Assembly (NCBI RefSeq): GCF_019933155.2
Contig: NZ_CP082944.1
Coordinates: 684,001 to 748,000, forward strand
Origin: Metabacillus dongyingensis
GTDB taxonomy: Bacteria > Bacillota > Bacilli > Bacillales > Bacillaceae
Direction: 5' to 3'
Length of the DNA stretch: 64,000 bases
The notes under the pieces are model-generated. The model made no database searches. It saw nothing but the letters and a program-made list of their open reading frames with translations, and was not told where the DNA came from. A program made the position numbers and the translations under genes. Positions within the stretch are counted from its first letter, which is position 1. Each line of letters starts with the position of its first letter. Below, in pieces: positions 28,694 through 38,124 of the stretch.

Positions 28694-30589
28694 ATGGATA
28701 TCTTAAAAAAAATTGAAAAGTACAGAGAAGATGAACAGCGACTGAAGTGGGAAGGAACCTTCGTTGAGTATTTAGAGATGTTAAAAGAGAAACCATGGGT
28801 TGCACAATCGGCTCACTCACGAGTTTACAATATGATCAAAGATGCCGGTATAGAGGAAGAAAACGGATCAAGACGCTACAAGTTCTTTGATCATAAGCTG
28901 TTTGGACTTGAAGAGTCGCTTGAGAAACTTGTAGAGGAGTACTTCCACCCGGCAGCTAAGCGATTGGATGTCCGGAAACGGATTTTGCTGCTTATGGGTC
29001 CTGTCAGCGGAGGTAAATCAACGCTCGTGACCATGCTGAAAAGAGGTCTTGAGACGTATTCTCTGACAGATCGCGGAGCTGTATTTGCGATTAAAGGCTG
29101 CCCAATGCATGAGGATCCTTTGCATTTAATTCCCCACCATCTAAGAGAAGATTTCTTTCAGGAATACGGTATTCGCATTGAGGGGAATCTGTCGCCTCTA
29201 AACCTGATGAGACTTGAGCAGGAGTACGGAGGCCGCATTGAAGATGTGCTGATTGAGCGGATCTTTTTCTCCGAGGATAAGCGGACAGGAATCGGAACGT
29301 TCAGCCCGTCTGATCCGAAATCACAGGATATTGCAGACTTGACTGGAAGCATTGATTTTTCAACCATTGCGGAGTTTGGTTCAGAGTCTGACCCTAGGGC
29401 CTATCGTTTTGACGGCGAGCTGAATAAGGCAAACCGCGGGATGATGGAGTTTCAGGAGATGCTGAAATGTGATGAGAAATTCTTGTGGCACTTGCTGTCT
29501 CTTACGCAGGAAGGCAATTTTAAAGCAGGGCGATTTGCCTTAATTTCCGCGGATGAGCTCATAGTAGCGCACACCAATGAAACTGAGTACCGCTCCTTTA
29601 TTTCCAACAAGAAAAACGAGGCACTCCATTCAAGGATTATCGTGATGCCTGTTCCTTATAACTTAAGAGCTTCTGAAGAAGAAAGAATTTATGAAAAGAT
29701 GATTATGGAAAGTGATGTATCAAATGTTCATATTGCACCTCACACGATGCGTGTTGCAGCTATGTTTACCATTTTAACGAGATTGAAAGATCCTAAGCGC
29801 GGCGACATTGATCTCGTCAAAAAGATGCGCTTGTATGATGGCGAGAATGTAGAAGGCTACAATAACGTCGATGTAGAGGAGCTGCAAAAGGAACATGTAG
29901 ATGAAGGAATGAGCGGTATTGACCCGCGGTATGTCATCAACCGAATTTCTTCGACCATCATCAGAAAAGAAATACCTTCTATTAATGCACTCGATGTCCT
30001 CAGATCTTTAAAAGAAGGATTGGATCAGCACGCATCCATCTCAAATGAAGACCGCGAACGCTACTTGAACTTTATCTCCGTTGCAAGAAAAGAATACGAT
30101 GATCTTGCGAAGAAAGAAGTGCAGAAAGCATTCGTTTATTCTTACGAGGAGTCTGCTAAAACGCTTATGGATAACTACCTGGATAATGTGGAGGCTTATT
30201 GCAATAAAAATAAGATCCGCGATCCGCTGACTGGGGAAGAGATGAATCCGGACGACAAACTGATGCGCTCAATTGAAGAGCAAATCGGAATCTCTGAAAA
30301 TGCGAAAAAAGCATTCAGGGAAGAAATATTAATCCGAATTTCTGCTTATGCCCGGAAAGGAAAACGATTTGATTACAACTCTCATGAGCGTCTTCGCGAA
30401 GCGATTCAGAAAAAACTATTTGCTGATCTGAAGGATGTAGTGAAAATTACAACGTCCTCGAAAACACCGGATGAGCAGCAGCTGAAAAAGATCAATGAAG
30501 TTGTGAAAAGACTCATTGATGAGCACGGCTATAACTCAACATCTGCAAATGACCTGCTGCGCTATGTAGGCAGCCTGTTAAATCGGTAA
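28694..30589 (+). CDS. prkA: PrkA serine protein kinase / AAA+ protein
   Basis: A 631-residue cytosolic protein, the same length as B. subtilis PrkA. An AAA+ domain has Walker A GPVSGGKST at about residue 105. The C-terminal kinase-like domain carries FSTIAEFGSESDPRAYRFDG, NRGMMEFQEMLKC and a charged helical end. In B. subtilis PrkA is needed for efficient sporulation and acts through sigma-K control; recent work on homologues also points to AAA+ protease-like activity. The ATG at 28694 lies six bases after GGAGGAGG; the open frame from 28676 would include the ribosome site. yhbH follows in the same orientation. Confidence 0.95.
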   Translation: MDILKKIEKYREDEQRLKWEGTFVEYLEMLKEKPWVAQSAHSRVYNMIKDAGIEEENGSRRYKFFDHKLFGLEESLEKLVEEYFHPAAKRLDVRKRILLLMGPVSGGKSTLVTMLKRGLETYSLTDRGAVFAIKGCPMHEDPLHLIPHHLREDFFQEYGIRIEGNLSPLNLMRLEQEYGGRIEDVLIERIFFSEDKRTGIGTFSPSDPKSQDIADLTGSIDFSTIAEFGSESDPRAYRFDGELNKANRGMMEFQEMLKCDEKFLWHLLSLTQEGNFKAGRFALISADELIVAHTNETEYRSFISNKKNEALHSRIIVMPVPYNLRASEEERIYEKMIMESDVSNVHIAPHTMRVAAMFTILTRLKDPKRGDIDLVKKMRLYDGENVEGYNNVDVEELQKEHVDEGMSGIDPRYVINRISSTIIRKEIPSINALDVLRSLKEGLDQHASISNEDRERYLNFISVARKEYDDLAKKEVQKAFVYSYEESAKTLMDNYLDNVEAYCNKNKIRDPLTGEEMNPDDKLMRSIEEQIGISENAKKAFREEILIRISAYARKGKRFDYNSHERLREAIQKKLFADLKDVVKITTSSKTPDEQQLKKINEVVKRLIDEHGYNSTSANDLLRYVGSLLNR

Positions 30590-30592
30590 AGG

Positions 30593-30620
30593 TAAGCCGG
30601 GCTAAAGTGCCCGGCTTTTA
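30593..30620 (+). terminator. prkA terminator
   Basis: AAGCCGGGC pairs with GCCCGGCTT around TAAAGT, then a short T run. Confidence 0.85.
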
Positions 30621-30891
30621 TCACGTGTAAAGGGGTTGGCTGATAGGAACTGAAATCCGGCGGTTATAATCAAAAAAAGGGATGAAAGATTTCCATTTTC
30701 GGCTACAAACTGTCCAATTTCAGTAATATCCCCGATTTTGGCGGAAGAAACATAATTTAGGCAGGCGGATCCAAGGTTTGTCTATTATTCCTCATCCTTA
30801 CCAAAGAATCTTAGTCCAGTTCGCATATCACATTTAGGTTTCAATTTGGATAATATCGGGAAAAGGAAAAATAATACTGGAGGTGCTTACC
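30621..30891. other. Intergenic stretch with weak periodic repeats
   Basis: About 270 bp without a gene. Phrases resembling ATTTCSG recur around 30690-30745 at roughly 20-bp spacing, similar in style to the 21-bp arrays but too degenerate to call. The last 40 bp hold the ribosome site of the next small gene. Confidence 0.4.
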
Positions 30892-31056
30892 ATGACGAAA
30901 AAAAATGAAACAGAAACAGAGAATGGCTCAATGGTGCGCAATATGAAGGATTTAGTAGAGCATTCGAAGATCATGGAGCATATGAAAACAAATCAGGAAG
31001 TGAAAAAAAGCGGCAAAAACCCTGATCCTGCTCAGCATGAAGATCATAATAAATAA
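30892..31056 (+). CDS. Small hydrophilic protein (54 aa)
   Basis: MTKKNETETENGSMVRNMKD followed by LVEHSKIMEHMKTNQEVKK and a tail rich in Asn, Asp and His. It is very hydrophilic, with one predicted amphipathic helix and no cysteines. The ATG has GGAGGTG seven bases upstream, and a strong terminator follows directly, so it is a real transcription unit. Its place between the sporulation genes prkA and yhbH hints at a sporulation role, but this is only context. No family recognised. Confidence 0.65.
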   Translation: MTKKNETETENGSMVRNMKDLVEHSKIMEHMKTNQEVKKSGKNPDPAQHEDHNK

Positions 31057-31090
31057 AAACTCTCTGATGTGAATGTCAGAGAGTTTTTTT
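31057..31090 (+). terminator. Terminator of the 54-aa gene
   Basis: AACTCTCTGA pairs with TCAGAGAGTT, followed by seven T residues. Confidence 0.9.
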
Positions 31091-31410
31091 CTGTCCTGCT
31101 TTACACGATCACATTGCTTGGTTATAAAAAGATGCATATGTATAAAATCAGGCTTCAAATGATAAGGGATATTGATCCGCTTTTTTTGAATAAACCCAAA
31201 CATGGCTTTAATAAATATACAGAATGAAACTTGTCTATTTTTTAAAGGGACAAGTCTAATTTTCTAAATTATTTGTCAATTATCTCTTTTTTCAGCATAG
31301 GATAGAGTAATCTAAACAATACCGAAATCTAGACCCAAAGCTATTTTATGTAAATAGGTGCAGTTTGGTGAATCAATTCCAAAATTTTTTTTGGAGGGGG
31401 AGAAAATAAG
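31091..31410. other. Intergenic region upstream of yhbH
   Basis: About 320 bp without a convincing gene. It should hold the yhbH promoter; in B. subtilis this is of a sporulation sigma type, but I cannot place the boxes with confidence. Confidence 0.4.
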
Positions 31411-32583
31411 ATGATAGAAGGAAATGGGCGCAACTTTGTCATTTCGAATGAAGATTGGTCCCTCCATCGCAAAGGCCACGATGATCAGAAACGTCACCAG
31501 GAGAAGGTTCAGGAAGCTATCCGCAGCAATTTGCCAGATCTTATTACAGAAGAAAATATTGTGATGTCAAACGGTAAAGATGTCGTTAAGATTCCGATCA
31601 GGTCACTGGATGAATATAAAATCAGATACAATTATGATAAAAACAAACATGTTGGTCAAGGAGATGGAGACAGTAAAGTCGGCGATGTTGTAGCAAGAGA
31701 TGGTTCTCAGCAGAATGCAAATGGTCCCGGAAAAGGGCAGGGAGCAGGCGATCAGGCAGGCGAGGATTATTATGAAGCAGAGGTTTCGCTGATGGAACTT
31801 GAGGAGGCGCTGTTCAAAGAGCTTGAGCTGCCGAACCTTAAGAGAAAAGAGTTAGATCAGATTGTTGTAGAAAATATTGAATTTAATGATATTAGGAAAA
31901 CAGGATTGATGGGAAATATTGATAAAAAACGAACAATGCTTTCTGCCTATAAGCGCAACGCGATATCAGGAGCACCAAAGTTTCATCCGATTTATCCTGA
32001 GGATTTAAAATTTAAAACGTGGAATGAAGTTGTGAAGCCTGAATCACGCGCTGTTGTTTTAGCGATGATGGATACAAGCGGATCAATGGGCATTTGGGAA
32101 AAATATATGGCAAGAAGCTTTTTCTTTTGGATGACAAGATTTTTACGCTCCAAGTATGAAAAAGTGGAAATTGAGTTTATTGCCCATCATACAGAAGCAA
32201 AGGTTGTCTCGGAGGAAGATTTCTTTTCAAAAGGGGAAAGCGGCGGAACGATCTGTTCATCTGCCTACCGGAAAGCACTTGAAATTATTGAAGAAAAGTA
32301 CCAGCCGAGCCGCTATAATATTTATCCTTTCCATTTTTCAGATGGAGATAATTTAACATCTGACAACGCCCGCTGCGTCAAGCTGGTGGGAGAACTGATG
32401 AAGGTTTCGAATATGTTTGGATACGGTGAAGTTAATCAGTACAATCGCCATTCTACTTTAATGTCCGCTTATAAGAATATCTCTGATGAAAGATTCCGCC
32501 ACTATATCCTCAAGCAAAAAGTCGATGTGTTCCACGCGATGAAAGGTTTTTTCCGGAAAGATGAAGAGCAGATGTATGCTTAG
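31411..32583 (+). CDS. yhbH: YhbH/YeaH family VWA-like protein (DUF444)
   Basis: A 390-residue cytosolic protein. A basic N-terminus and a Gly/Gln-rich linker (about residues 80-120) precede a von Willebrand A-like domain with the MIDAS motif [13 protein letters not shown] at about residue 226. [17 protein letters not shown] and [12 protein letters not shown] supply further metal-site residues. It works with PrkA (and usually SpoVR) in sporulation and stress responses of Bacillus and enterobacteria. The ATG follows GGAGGGGG. SpoVR is not in this window. Confidence 0.93.
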   Translation: MIEGNGRNFVISNEDWSLHRKGHDDQKRHQEKVQEAIRSNLPDLITEENIVMSNGKDVVKIPIRSLDEYKIRYNYDKNKHVGQGDGDSKVGDVVARDGSQQNANGPGKGQGAGDQAGEDYYEAEVSLMELEEALFKELELPNLKRKELDQIVVENIEFNDIRKTGLMGNIDKKRTMLSAYKRNAISGAPKFHPIYPEDLKFKTWNEVVKPESRAVVLAMMDTSGSMGIWEKYMARSFFFWMTRFLRSKYEKVEIEFIAHHTEAKVVSEEDFFSKGESGGTICSSAYRKALEIIEEKYQPSRYNIYPFHFSDGDNLTSDNARCVKLVGELMKVSNMFGYGEVNQYNRHSTLMSAYKNISDERFRHYILKQKVDVFHAMKGFFRKDEEQMYA

Positions 32584-32615
32584 AAAAAGAGGACGAAACA
32601 TCGTCCTCTTTTTCT
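32583..32615 (+). terminator. yhbH terminator
   Basis: AAAGAGGACGA pairs with TCGTCCTCTTT (loop AACA), then T residues. Confidence 0.9.
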
Positions 32616-32712
32616 GCTTTTCTATAAAAAATGACCTTTCATTCAAGCTTAAAAATAGGTAAAATAGGATAGTTCATATCGCATACAGAAATTACATAAT
32701 CCGGAGGTTCGA

Positions 32713-34098
32713 ATGTCAGAGCATATACACAGAAAAGAACATATTTATTTTATTATCCTGCTATTAATCAGTATCCCGGTGTATTTAATACTTATCTTTA
32801 CGGGAGTCGGACTTTTAATTTTACTTCCTTTTATACTGATCCCGCTCATTGCTCATTTGCTTTCTATCGGAATGATCCGCGGCAATGGAGTGAAGGTTAC
32901 CCCTTATCAGTTTCCTGAGATTTATGCAAAGGTGAATGATCTTGCGGTCAAAATGGAAATAAAGAAGCTGCCCGATATTTTTATCGTTGAATCGGAGGGC
33001 ATGCTGAATGCGTTTGCGACAAGATTTTTGGGCAGAAACATGGTTGTACTTTATTCCGGATTAGCTGAACTGCATGTAAAGGGAGGAAAAGAAGAACTTG
33101 ATTTTGTCATTGCACACGAGCTTGCGCATATTAAAAGAAATCATCTATTAAAAAATCTCTTCGTTCTATTTGGAAACTGGGTGCCGTTCCTCGGCAGCGC
33201 CTATTCAAGAGCCTGCGAGTATACAAGTGACGCCATCGCTCATTATTATACGGAAAACCTGGATGCATCAAAACGCGCATTGACTGTCCTTGCAATTGGT
33301 CCAGTGCTATATAAACATGTTAACGAGACTGATTATCTGCAAGAAAGCAGCCGCGAAAAAAACCTGTTTGTCTGGTTTAGTGAAAAATTATCTACACACC
33401 CTGTTCTTCCAAAGCGAATTCATCAATTAAATGTAAAATTTGGAGAGCCTGATCCATCCATCACATTTAAGACATCTGCTTTGTTTAAAGCTGGACTAGC
33501 AGGAGTATTTGCCTTTCTTTTGCTTCTCGGAGCAGGATGCGTCTATTTGGTTCCAATGCTGGCTAAAACAAGTCTTTACAGTGATTTTGTGCTGGACAGC
33601 GAGGAAACAACCCAGCTTATGGTTGCAGCTTCAGAGAATGACTTAGAGCGTGCAGAAGAGCTAATAGAAGATGGTGAAGATGTCAACGCTCAGGATGCAT
33701 TTGGCATGACGCCCCTTATGTATGCAAGTTATCCACCCGCAGATGAGTATGAAGAAGAGCTGATCATCAACACTGAAATGGTTGAGCTGCTCCTTAAACA
33801 TGGGGCAGATCCAAACATTATTTCAGATAATGGAGATTTGGCTACTGTAGATATCATCTACTCAGGCAATCTTGATTTGGCTGAACTGCTTATTGAGAAA
33901 AATGCCGATATCAATTTAGAAGACGGCTACGGGCAAACAGCGCTTACTGCTGCTGTATATGAAGAAGATGTGAAAATGGTTGAACTTCTGCTGAATGCCG
34001 GGGCTGATCCTGATTATGTCACAAGCGAAGAGGAAACAGCCCGCTCAATAGCAGAGGAAGTGAAGGTGCCAGAAATTACTGCCATGTTAAAGAAGTAG
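32713..34098 (+). CDS. M48 metalloprotease fused to ankyrin repeats
   Basis: A 461-residue membrane protein. Two N-terminal helices (about 11-55) precede an M48 zinc protease domain with VIAHELAHIKRNH (HEXXH, near residue 137) and the third ligand Glu in ACEYTSDAIAHYY. A third helix (about 258-282) follows. The last 165 residues are ankyrin repeats: TTQLMVAASENDLERAEELI, then DVNAQDAFGMTPLMYAS, ELLLKHGADPNI, the ADINLEDGYGQTALTAAV segment and LLLNAGADPDYV. Only the protease half resembles HtpX-type proteins; the ankyrin tail is likely on the other side of the helix and could bind substrates. The ATG follows CGGAGG. No obvious operon partner. Confidence 0.85.
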   Translation: MSEHIHRKEHIYFIILLLISIPVYLILIFTGVGLLILLPFILIPLIAHLLSIGMIRGNGVKVTPYQFPEIYAKVNDLAVKMEIKKLPDIFIVESEGMLNAFATRFLGRNMVVLYSGLAELHVKGGKEELDFVIAHELAHIKRNHLLKNLFVLFGNWVPFLGSAYSRACEYTSDAIAHYYTENLDASKRALTVLAIGPVLYKHVNETDYLQESSREKNLFVWFSEKLSTHPVLPKRIHQLNVKFGEPDPSITFKTSALFKAGLAGVFAFLLLLGAGCVYLVPMLAKTSLYSDFVLDSEETTQLMVAASENDLERAEELIEDGEDVNAQDAFGMTPLMYASYPPADEYEEELIINTEMVELLLKHGADPNIISDNGDLATVDIIYSGNLDLAELLIEKNADINLEDGYGQTALTAAVYEEDVKMVELLLNAGADPDYVTSEEETARSIAEEVKVPEITAMLKK

Positions 34099-34315
34099 CT
34101 TGCTAATCTTATAGAACAGGTAATTTACAACATTACACTTACAATTATTGTTCTCGTGAATATGTATGTTCTCAGTATTTTAACCTTAGAGGTAAAAAAT
34201 CCGCCGCGTGTGCAAGCTGCTTCCGGTAATATGGCTGTTATTCAGTCTTATCAGGAATTGCGGCCAAGATAAAAAATGTACTCTCGGCTTATAGATGAGT
34301 GAAAATGATAGGTAT

Positions 34316-34352
34316 TAAAAGTCCAAATCCCATTTGATTTGGACTTTTTTTC
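34316..34352 (+). terminator. Terminator-like hairpin without an obvious gene
   Basis: AAAAGTCCAAATC pairs with GATTTGGACTTTT around CCATTT, then more T residues. It lies 220 bp after the protease gene, so either that transcript is long or a small RNA ends here. Confidence 0.75.
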
Positions 34353-34448
34353 TGCTAAGATTCCGAGTTATTAAGTCTTTACTTAAGAAAATATAAGATG
34401 CGGAATTTATATCAATCGGAAATTTTAGATGTGTTCAACTAGCGGAAA

Positions 34449-34494
34449 CTAAAGCCGAATTTCTCACATGAAACACAGAGAAATTAGGCTTTAG
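34449..34494. repeat. Inverted repeat, 17-bp arms
   Basis: The arms CTAAAGCCGAATTTCTC and GAGAAATTAGGCTTTAG differ at one position and enclose 12 bp. No T run follows. It could be a small mobile-element relic or a structured RNA. Confidence 0.6.
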
Positions 34495-34584
34495 TATTTG
34501 TATACCCTTAACTCCTTCATTTCCAATGAATCTATGCCTCCTGAAATTCCCCGGGTATTCTCCGATACTAATAGAAAATGAAAT

Positions 34585-34660
34585 GACACACTAAGCAAAA
34601 AGGAAGGAACACACTGACACTTTCAATACCAACACACTATTTAATGAATAAAACACAATG
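34585..34660 (+). promoter_or_regulatory. Candidate upstream activating sequences for a sigma-54 activator
   Basis: RACACACT occurs at 34585, 34608 and 34631, exactly 23 bp apart, with a weaker AACACAAT at 34652. They lie about 60-110 bp upstream of the sigma-54 promoter, the usual range for enhancer sites of LevR/CelR-type activators. Confidence 0.55.
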
Positions 34661-34696
34661 ATCCCTCTGGCTTGATAACTCAGAAGATAAAAGAGT

Positions 34697-34713
34697 TGGC
34701 ACAGGACTTGCAT
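34697..34713 (+). promoter_or_regulatory. Sigma-54 promoter of licBCA
   Basis: TGGCACAGGACTTGCAT matches the -24/-12 consensus TGGCAC-N5-TTGCW perfectly. It lies 41 bp before the licB start codon. The cognate activator is probably the PRD protein encoded at 47.6-50.3 kb. Confidence 0.92.
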
Positions 34714-34753
34714 TATAAATAAGTGATAGAGAAAAACAAATGGAGGGGAAACG

Positions 34754-35059
34754 ATGAATATTTTACTTGTATGTTCAGCAGGAATGTCGACCAGCATGCT
34801 GGTGACAAGAATGGAAAAAGCAGCGGCGGAACTAGGGGTTGAAGCAAAGATTTGGGCAGTTTCCGGTGACGCGGCAAAAGAAGAAATGAAACAGGCGGAT
34901 GTTGTTTTGCTCGGTCCTCAAGTAAGATTTTTGCTGAAAAATATGAAAGCGATTGCTGATCCGCAAGGTATACCGGTCGAAGTCATCAATTCCATTCAGT
35001 ACGGAATGATGGACGGCAAGGCTGTCCTTGAGACTGCTGTAGGCTTAGCGAAAAGATAG
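34754..35059 (+). CDS. licB: PTS lactose/cellobiose-family IIB component
   Basis: A 101-residue cytosolic phosphocarrier. The phospho-acceptor Cys is in the P-loop LLVCSAGMSTSML at residues 4-16. It passes phosphate from IIA to the incoming beta-glucoside. The ATG follows TGGAGGGG. First gene of a IIB-IIC-IIA operon, the order of B. subtilis licBCA. Cellobiose or lichenan oligosaccharides are the likely substrates, supported by the 6-phospho-beta-glucosidase gene downstream. Confidence 0.92.
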   Translation: MNILLVCSAGMSTSMLVTRMEKAAAELGVEAKIWAVSGDAAKEEMKQADVVLLGPQVRFLLKNMKAIADPQGIPVEVINSIQYGMMDGKAVLETAVGLAKR

Positions 35060-35090
35060 ATTCTATATACTTTGAGATTGAGGGTGAAAG

Positions 35091-36443
35091 ATGATGATGG
35101 AGTTTATTGAAAAGTATATTCTTCCCGGTGCTGTTAAATTTGGAAATAACCGTCATTTATTAGCGATTCGCGATGCACTTATTGGTATGATTTCTATAAC
35201 GATGATCGGATCGTTTGCCGTCCTGTTTAATAATTTAGGCGCAGCCATTCCGCCTTATCAAAAAATGATGGTATGGATTTTCGGGGATACGTGGACAACT
35301 CTTGGCGGAGATATATGGTGGGGCACCTTTGCATTCATGACAGTCTTTGCTGTCGTTGGAATTGCCTATAAACTTGCAAGGTCCTATGATGACGATGGAT
35401 TTGAGGCAATGCTTGTTGCACTGGCATCATTTTTCGTCCTTGTTCCGCAAGTTGCAAAAGTAACACTGACGATTGCAGATAAACCTGAAACAGGGGACGC
35501 ATGGGGCTTTATCAGCAATACGTATTTAAACTCTACTGCTTTGTTTACAGGAATCGCAGTTTCTCTTCTTGCAACAGAAGTTTTTGTCAGATTGGCCAGA
35601 GTGAGGTTTTTAATCATCAAACTTCCAGATGGTGTACCGCCTGCAGTTGCAAGAGCCTTTGCAAAGCTCGTTCCTGGAATGATTACCATTTTTGTGTTCG
35701 GTCTTGCCGGTTTGCTATTCAGAAAGGCAACAAATGGCATGTATTTAAATGACTGGCTGAACCAAGTACTTGTTGCACCGCTTACAAATGCAGCCGATTC
35801 TCTGCCGTTTGCCATTTTACTTGCGTTTTTTATTCATGCTTTTTGGGCAATTGGTTTACATGGCCCGAATATTCTTGGAGGAATTACAACGCCTTTATTT
35901 ACACAGCTTGGAAACAAGAATATTGACCTGGCTGCTGCCGGGGTTGATGATCTCAGCAAATATGCTGTTATGGCAGGTCCATATTTCGATGCCTTTGTTT
36001 TCTTGGGCGGATCAGGAGCAACTCTTGGACTATTAATTGCCTTGCTTGTTGCATCAAAAAAGCGCAAGCAAATCGTAGCCCTCGGCATGCCGCCGGGAAT
36101 CTTCCAGATTAACGAACCCGTCTTATTCGGATTGCCGATTGTGCTGAATCCAATCTGGCTCATTCCATTTATCTCAACACCAATTGTCCTGACGATTACA
36201 TCTTATTTAGCCATAGACATTGGTCTTGTCCATCCTGTTGTTACGAACATTCCTTGGGTTACACCTCCGATTATCGGCGGCTACCTTGCAACAGGCGCCC
36301 ATTTATCAGGAGCCGTTATGGCAGGAATCAATCTCGTTATCTCAATTGCTATCTATCTGCCATTTGTCATCATGCAGGAGCGGATTGATACGAAAAAAAT
36401 AAAAGAACAAACAGCAGCGGACAATAACAATTTATCTGTTTAA
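35091..36443 (+). CDS. licC: PTS lactose/cellobiose-family IIC permease
   Basis: A 450-residue membrane permease with about ten helices. Typical segments are FIEKYILPGAVKFGNNRHLL, then AFFIHAFWAIGLHGPNILGG around the sugar site and PPGIFQINEPVLFGLPIVLN, which carries the conserved NEP motif. Three ATGs in a row (35091, 35094, 35097) follow GAGGGTGA, so the exact start is open. It lies 31 bp after licB. Confidence 0.93.
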   Translation: MMMEFIEKYILPGAVKFGNNRHLLAIRDALIGMISITMIGSFAVLFNNLGAAIPPYQKMMVWIFGDTWTTLGGDIWWGTFAFMTVFAVVGIAYKLARSYDDDGFEAMLVALASFFVLVPQVAKVTLTIADKPETGDAWGFISNTYLNSTALFTGIAVSLLATEVFVRLARVRFLIIKLPDGVPPAVARAFAKLVPGMITIFVFGLAGLLFRKATNGMYLNDWLNQVLVAPLTNAADSLPFAILLAFFIHAFWAIGLHGPNILGGITTPLFTQLGNKNIDLAAAGVDDLSKYAVMAGPYFDAFVFLGGSGATLGLLIALLVASKKRKQIVALGMPPGIFQINEPVLFGLPIVLNPIWLIPFISTPIVLTITSYLAIDIGLVHPVVTNIPWVTPPIIGGYLATGAHLSGAVMAGINLVISIAIYLPFVIMQERIDTKKIKEQTAADNNNLSV

Positions 36444-36464
36444 TGAAAGGGAGGAAGCACGACC

Positions 36465-36791
36465 ATGACAGCAAGCATTTCAATTGAACAAACGGCCTTC
36501 CAAATCATTCTTCACAGCGGCAATGCACGCAGTTCACTAATAGAAGCGATGCAATATGCAAGAGAAGGAAAATTTGAAGAAGCGGAAGCATGTTTTGAAT
36601 TGGCAAAAAAAGAGCTGACAGAGGCTCATCATTCTCAAACGGGACTTATTCAAGAGGAAGCGCGCGGTCAGAAAGCAGAAGTGTCCATCCTTTTAGTGCA
36701 TGCCCAGGATCATTTGATGAATACAATCACGGTCCGCGAGCTGACACAGGAGATTATCTATTTGCACAAAAAGATTGAAGAAAAAAACTGA
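36465..36791 (+). CDS. licA: PTS lactose/cellobiose-family IIA component
   Basis: A 108-residue cytosolic helical phosphocarrier. The active His lies in LTEAHHSQTGLIQEE at about residue 52-53, with the C-terminal HAQDHLMNTITVRELTQEI helix. The ATG at 36465 follows AAGGGAGG. In B. subtilis licH follows directly in the operon; here a 1.2-kb repeat array separates it from licH. Confidence 0.93.
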   Translation: MTASISIEQTAFQIILHSGNARSSLIEAMQYAREGKFEEAEACFELAKKELTEAHHSQTGLIQEEARGQKAEVSILLVHAQDHLMNTITVRELTQEIIYLHKKIEEKN

Positions 36792-36821
36792 AAAAAGAGT
36801 GAAGGAGAACGAACTGTTAAC

Positions 36822-38070
36822 GCGCGGATGATTCCTCTTTTTTAGCCCAATCCTGGATTTGGGTACTCATAGGGTGCGTATGATGCCTCTTTTTTGGCTC
36901 TATCCAGGATTTGGATACTCATAGAGTGCGAATGCTGCCTCATTTTTGGCCCCATCCTGGATTTGGGTACTCATAGGCTGCGGATGATTCCTTTTTTTTG
37001 GCTCCATCCTGGATTTGGGTACTCAAAGGGTGGGAAAGCTGCCTCTTTTTTGGCTCTATCCTGGAATTAGGTACTCAAAGGGTGCGAATGCTGCCTCTTT
37101 TTTGGCTCAACCTGGATTTGGATACTCATAGAGTGCGGATGATTCCTCTTTTTTGGCAGAATCCTGGATTTGGGTACTCAAAGGGTGCGGATGCTGGCTT
37201 TTTTTTGGCTCCATCCTGGATTTGGGTACTCATAGAGTCCATATGATTCCACTTTCTTGGCTCAACACTGAATTTGGGTACTCAAAGGGTTGGAATGATT
37301 CCTCTTTTTTGGCTCAACACTGAATTTGGGTACTCAAAGGGTTGGAATGATTCCTCTTTTTTGGCTCAACACTGAATTTGGGTACTCAAAGGGTTGGAAT
37401 GATTCTTCTTTTTTGGCTCCATCCTGGATTTGGTTACTCATAGGGTGCGGATGATTTCTTTTTTCTGACTCAATCTTGGATTTGGTTACTCATAGGGTGG
37501 GTATGATTCCTCTTTTCAGGCTCTATCTTGGATTTGGGTACTCAAAGGGTTGGAATGATTCCTCTTTTTTGGCACAATCCTGGATTTGGTTACTCATAGG
37601 GTGCGGATGCTGGCTTTTTTTTGGCTCCATCCTGGATTTGGGTACTCATAGGGTGCGGATGATTCCTTTTTTTTTGACTCAATCTTGGATTTGGGTACTC
37701 ATAGGGTGCGGATGATTCCTTTTTTTTGACTCAATCTTGGATTTGGTTACTCATAGGATGGGTATGATTCCTCTTTTCAGGCTCAATCTTGGATTTGGGT
37801 ACTCAAAGGGTGGGAATGATTCCTCTTTTTTGGCACAATCCTGGATTTGGTTACTCATAGAGTCCATATGATTCCACTTTATTGGCTCAACACTGAATTT
37901 GGATACTCATAGAGTGCGAATGATTCCCCTTTTTTGGCACAATCCTGGATTTGGGTACTCAAAGGGTGGGAATGCTGCCTCTTTTCAGGCTCCATCCTGG
38001 ATTTGGTTACTCATAGAGTCAATATGATTCCTCTTTTTTGGCTCAACACTAAATTAGGATACTCATTGCG
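36822..38070. repeat. 52-bp tandem array A (24 units)
   Basis: The core GGGTACTCAWAGGGT (variants GGATACTC, GGTTACTC) starts at 36861 and recurs 24 times up to 38057; all but two intervals are exactly 52 bp. Between cores each unit carries GGATGATTCCTCTTTTTTGG and a stretch ending CAATCCTGGATTT. Open frames across it shift every unit (52 is not a multiple of 3) and lack ribosome sites, so it is not coding. It lies between licA and licH. Confidence 0.95.
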
Positions 38071-38124
38071 GGCGTCCCCGTTCTTTTTTAAAGGAATAGG
38101 GAAATAAAAGTTTTTATGTATTGA

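Larger units (their letters stand above)
34099..34584. other. Intergenic region upstream of lic operon
   Basis: About 490 bp. It holds a terminator-like hairpin at 34316-34352 (GTCCAAATC/GATTTGGAC, T7) and a separate inverted repeat at 34449-34494. A 36-codon open frame at 34162 has no ribosome site. No other gene seen. Confidence 0.5.

Noticed and set aside
34162..34272. 36-codon frame ending with VKNPPRVQAASGNMAVIQSY and a short tail
   Set aside because: The composition looks protein-like, but there is no ribosome site, start context or recognised family. It may be a gene remnant; too weak to list.
36998..37715. Open frames reading SWIWVL-like repeats in array A
   Set aside because: They are produced by the 52-bp repeats; the frame shifts each unit and there is no ribosome site. 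Non-coding tandem DNA explains them.
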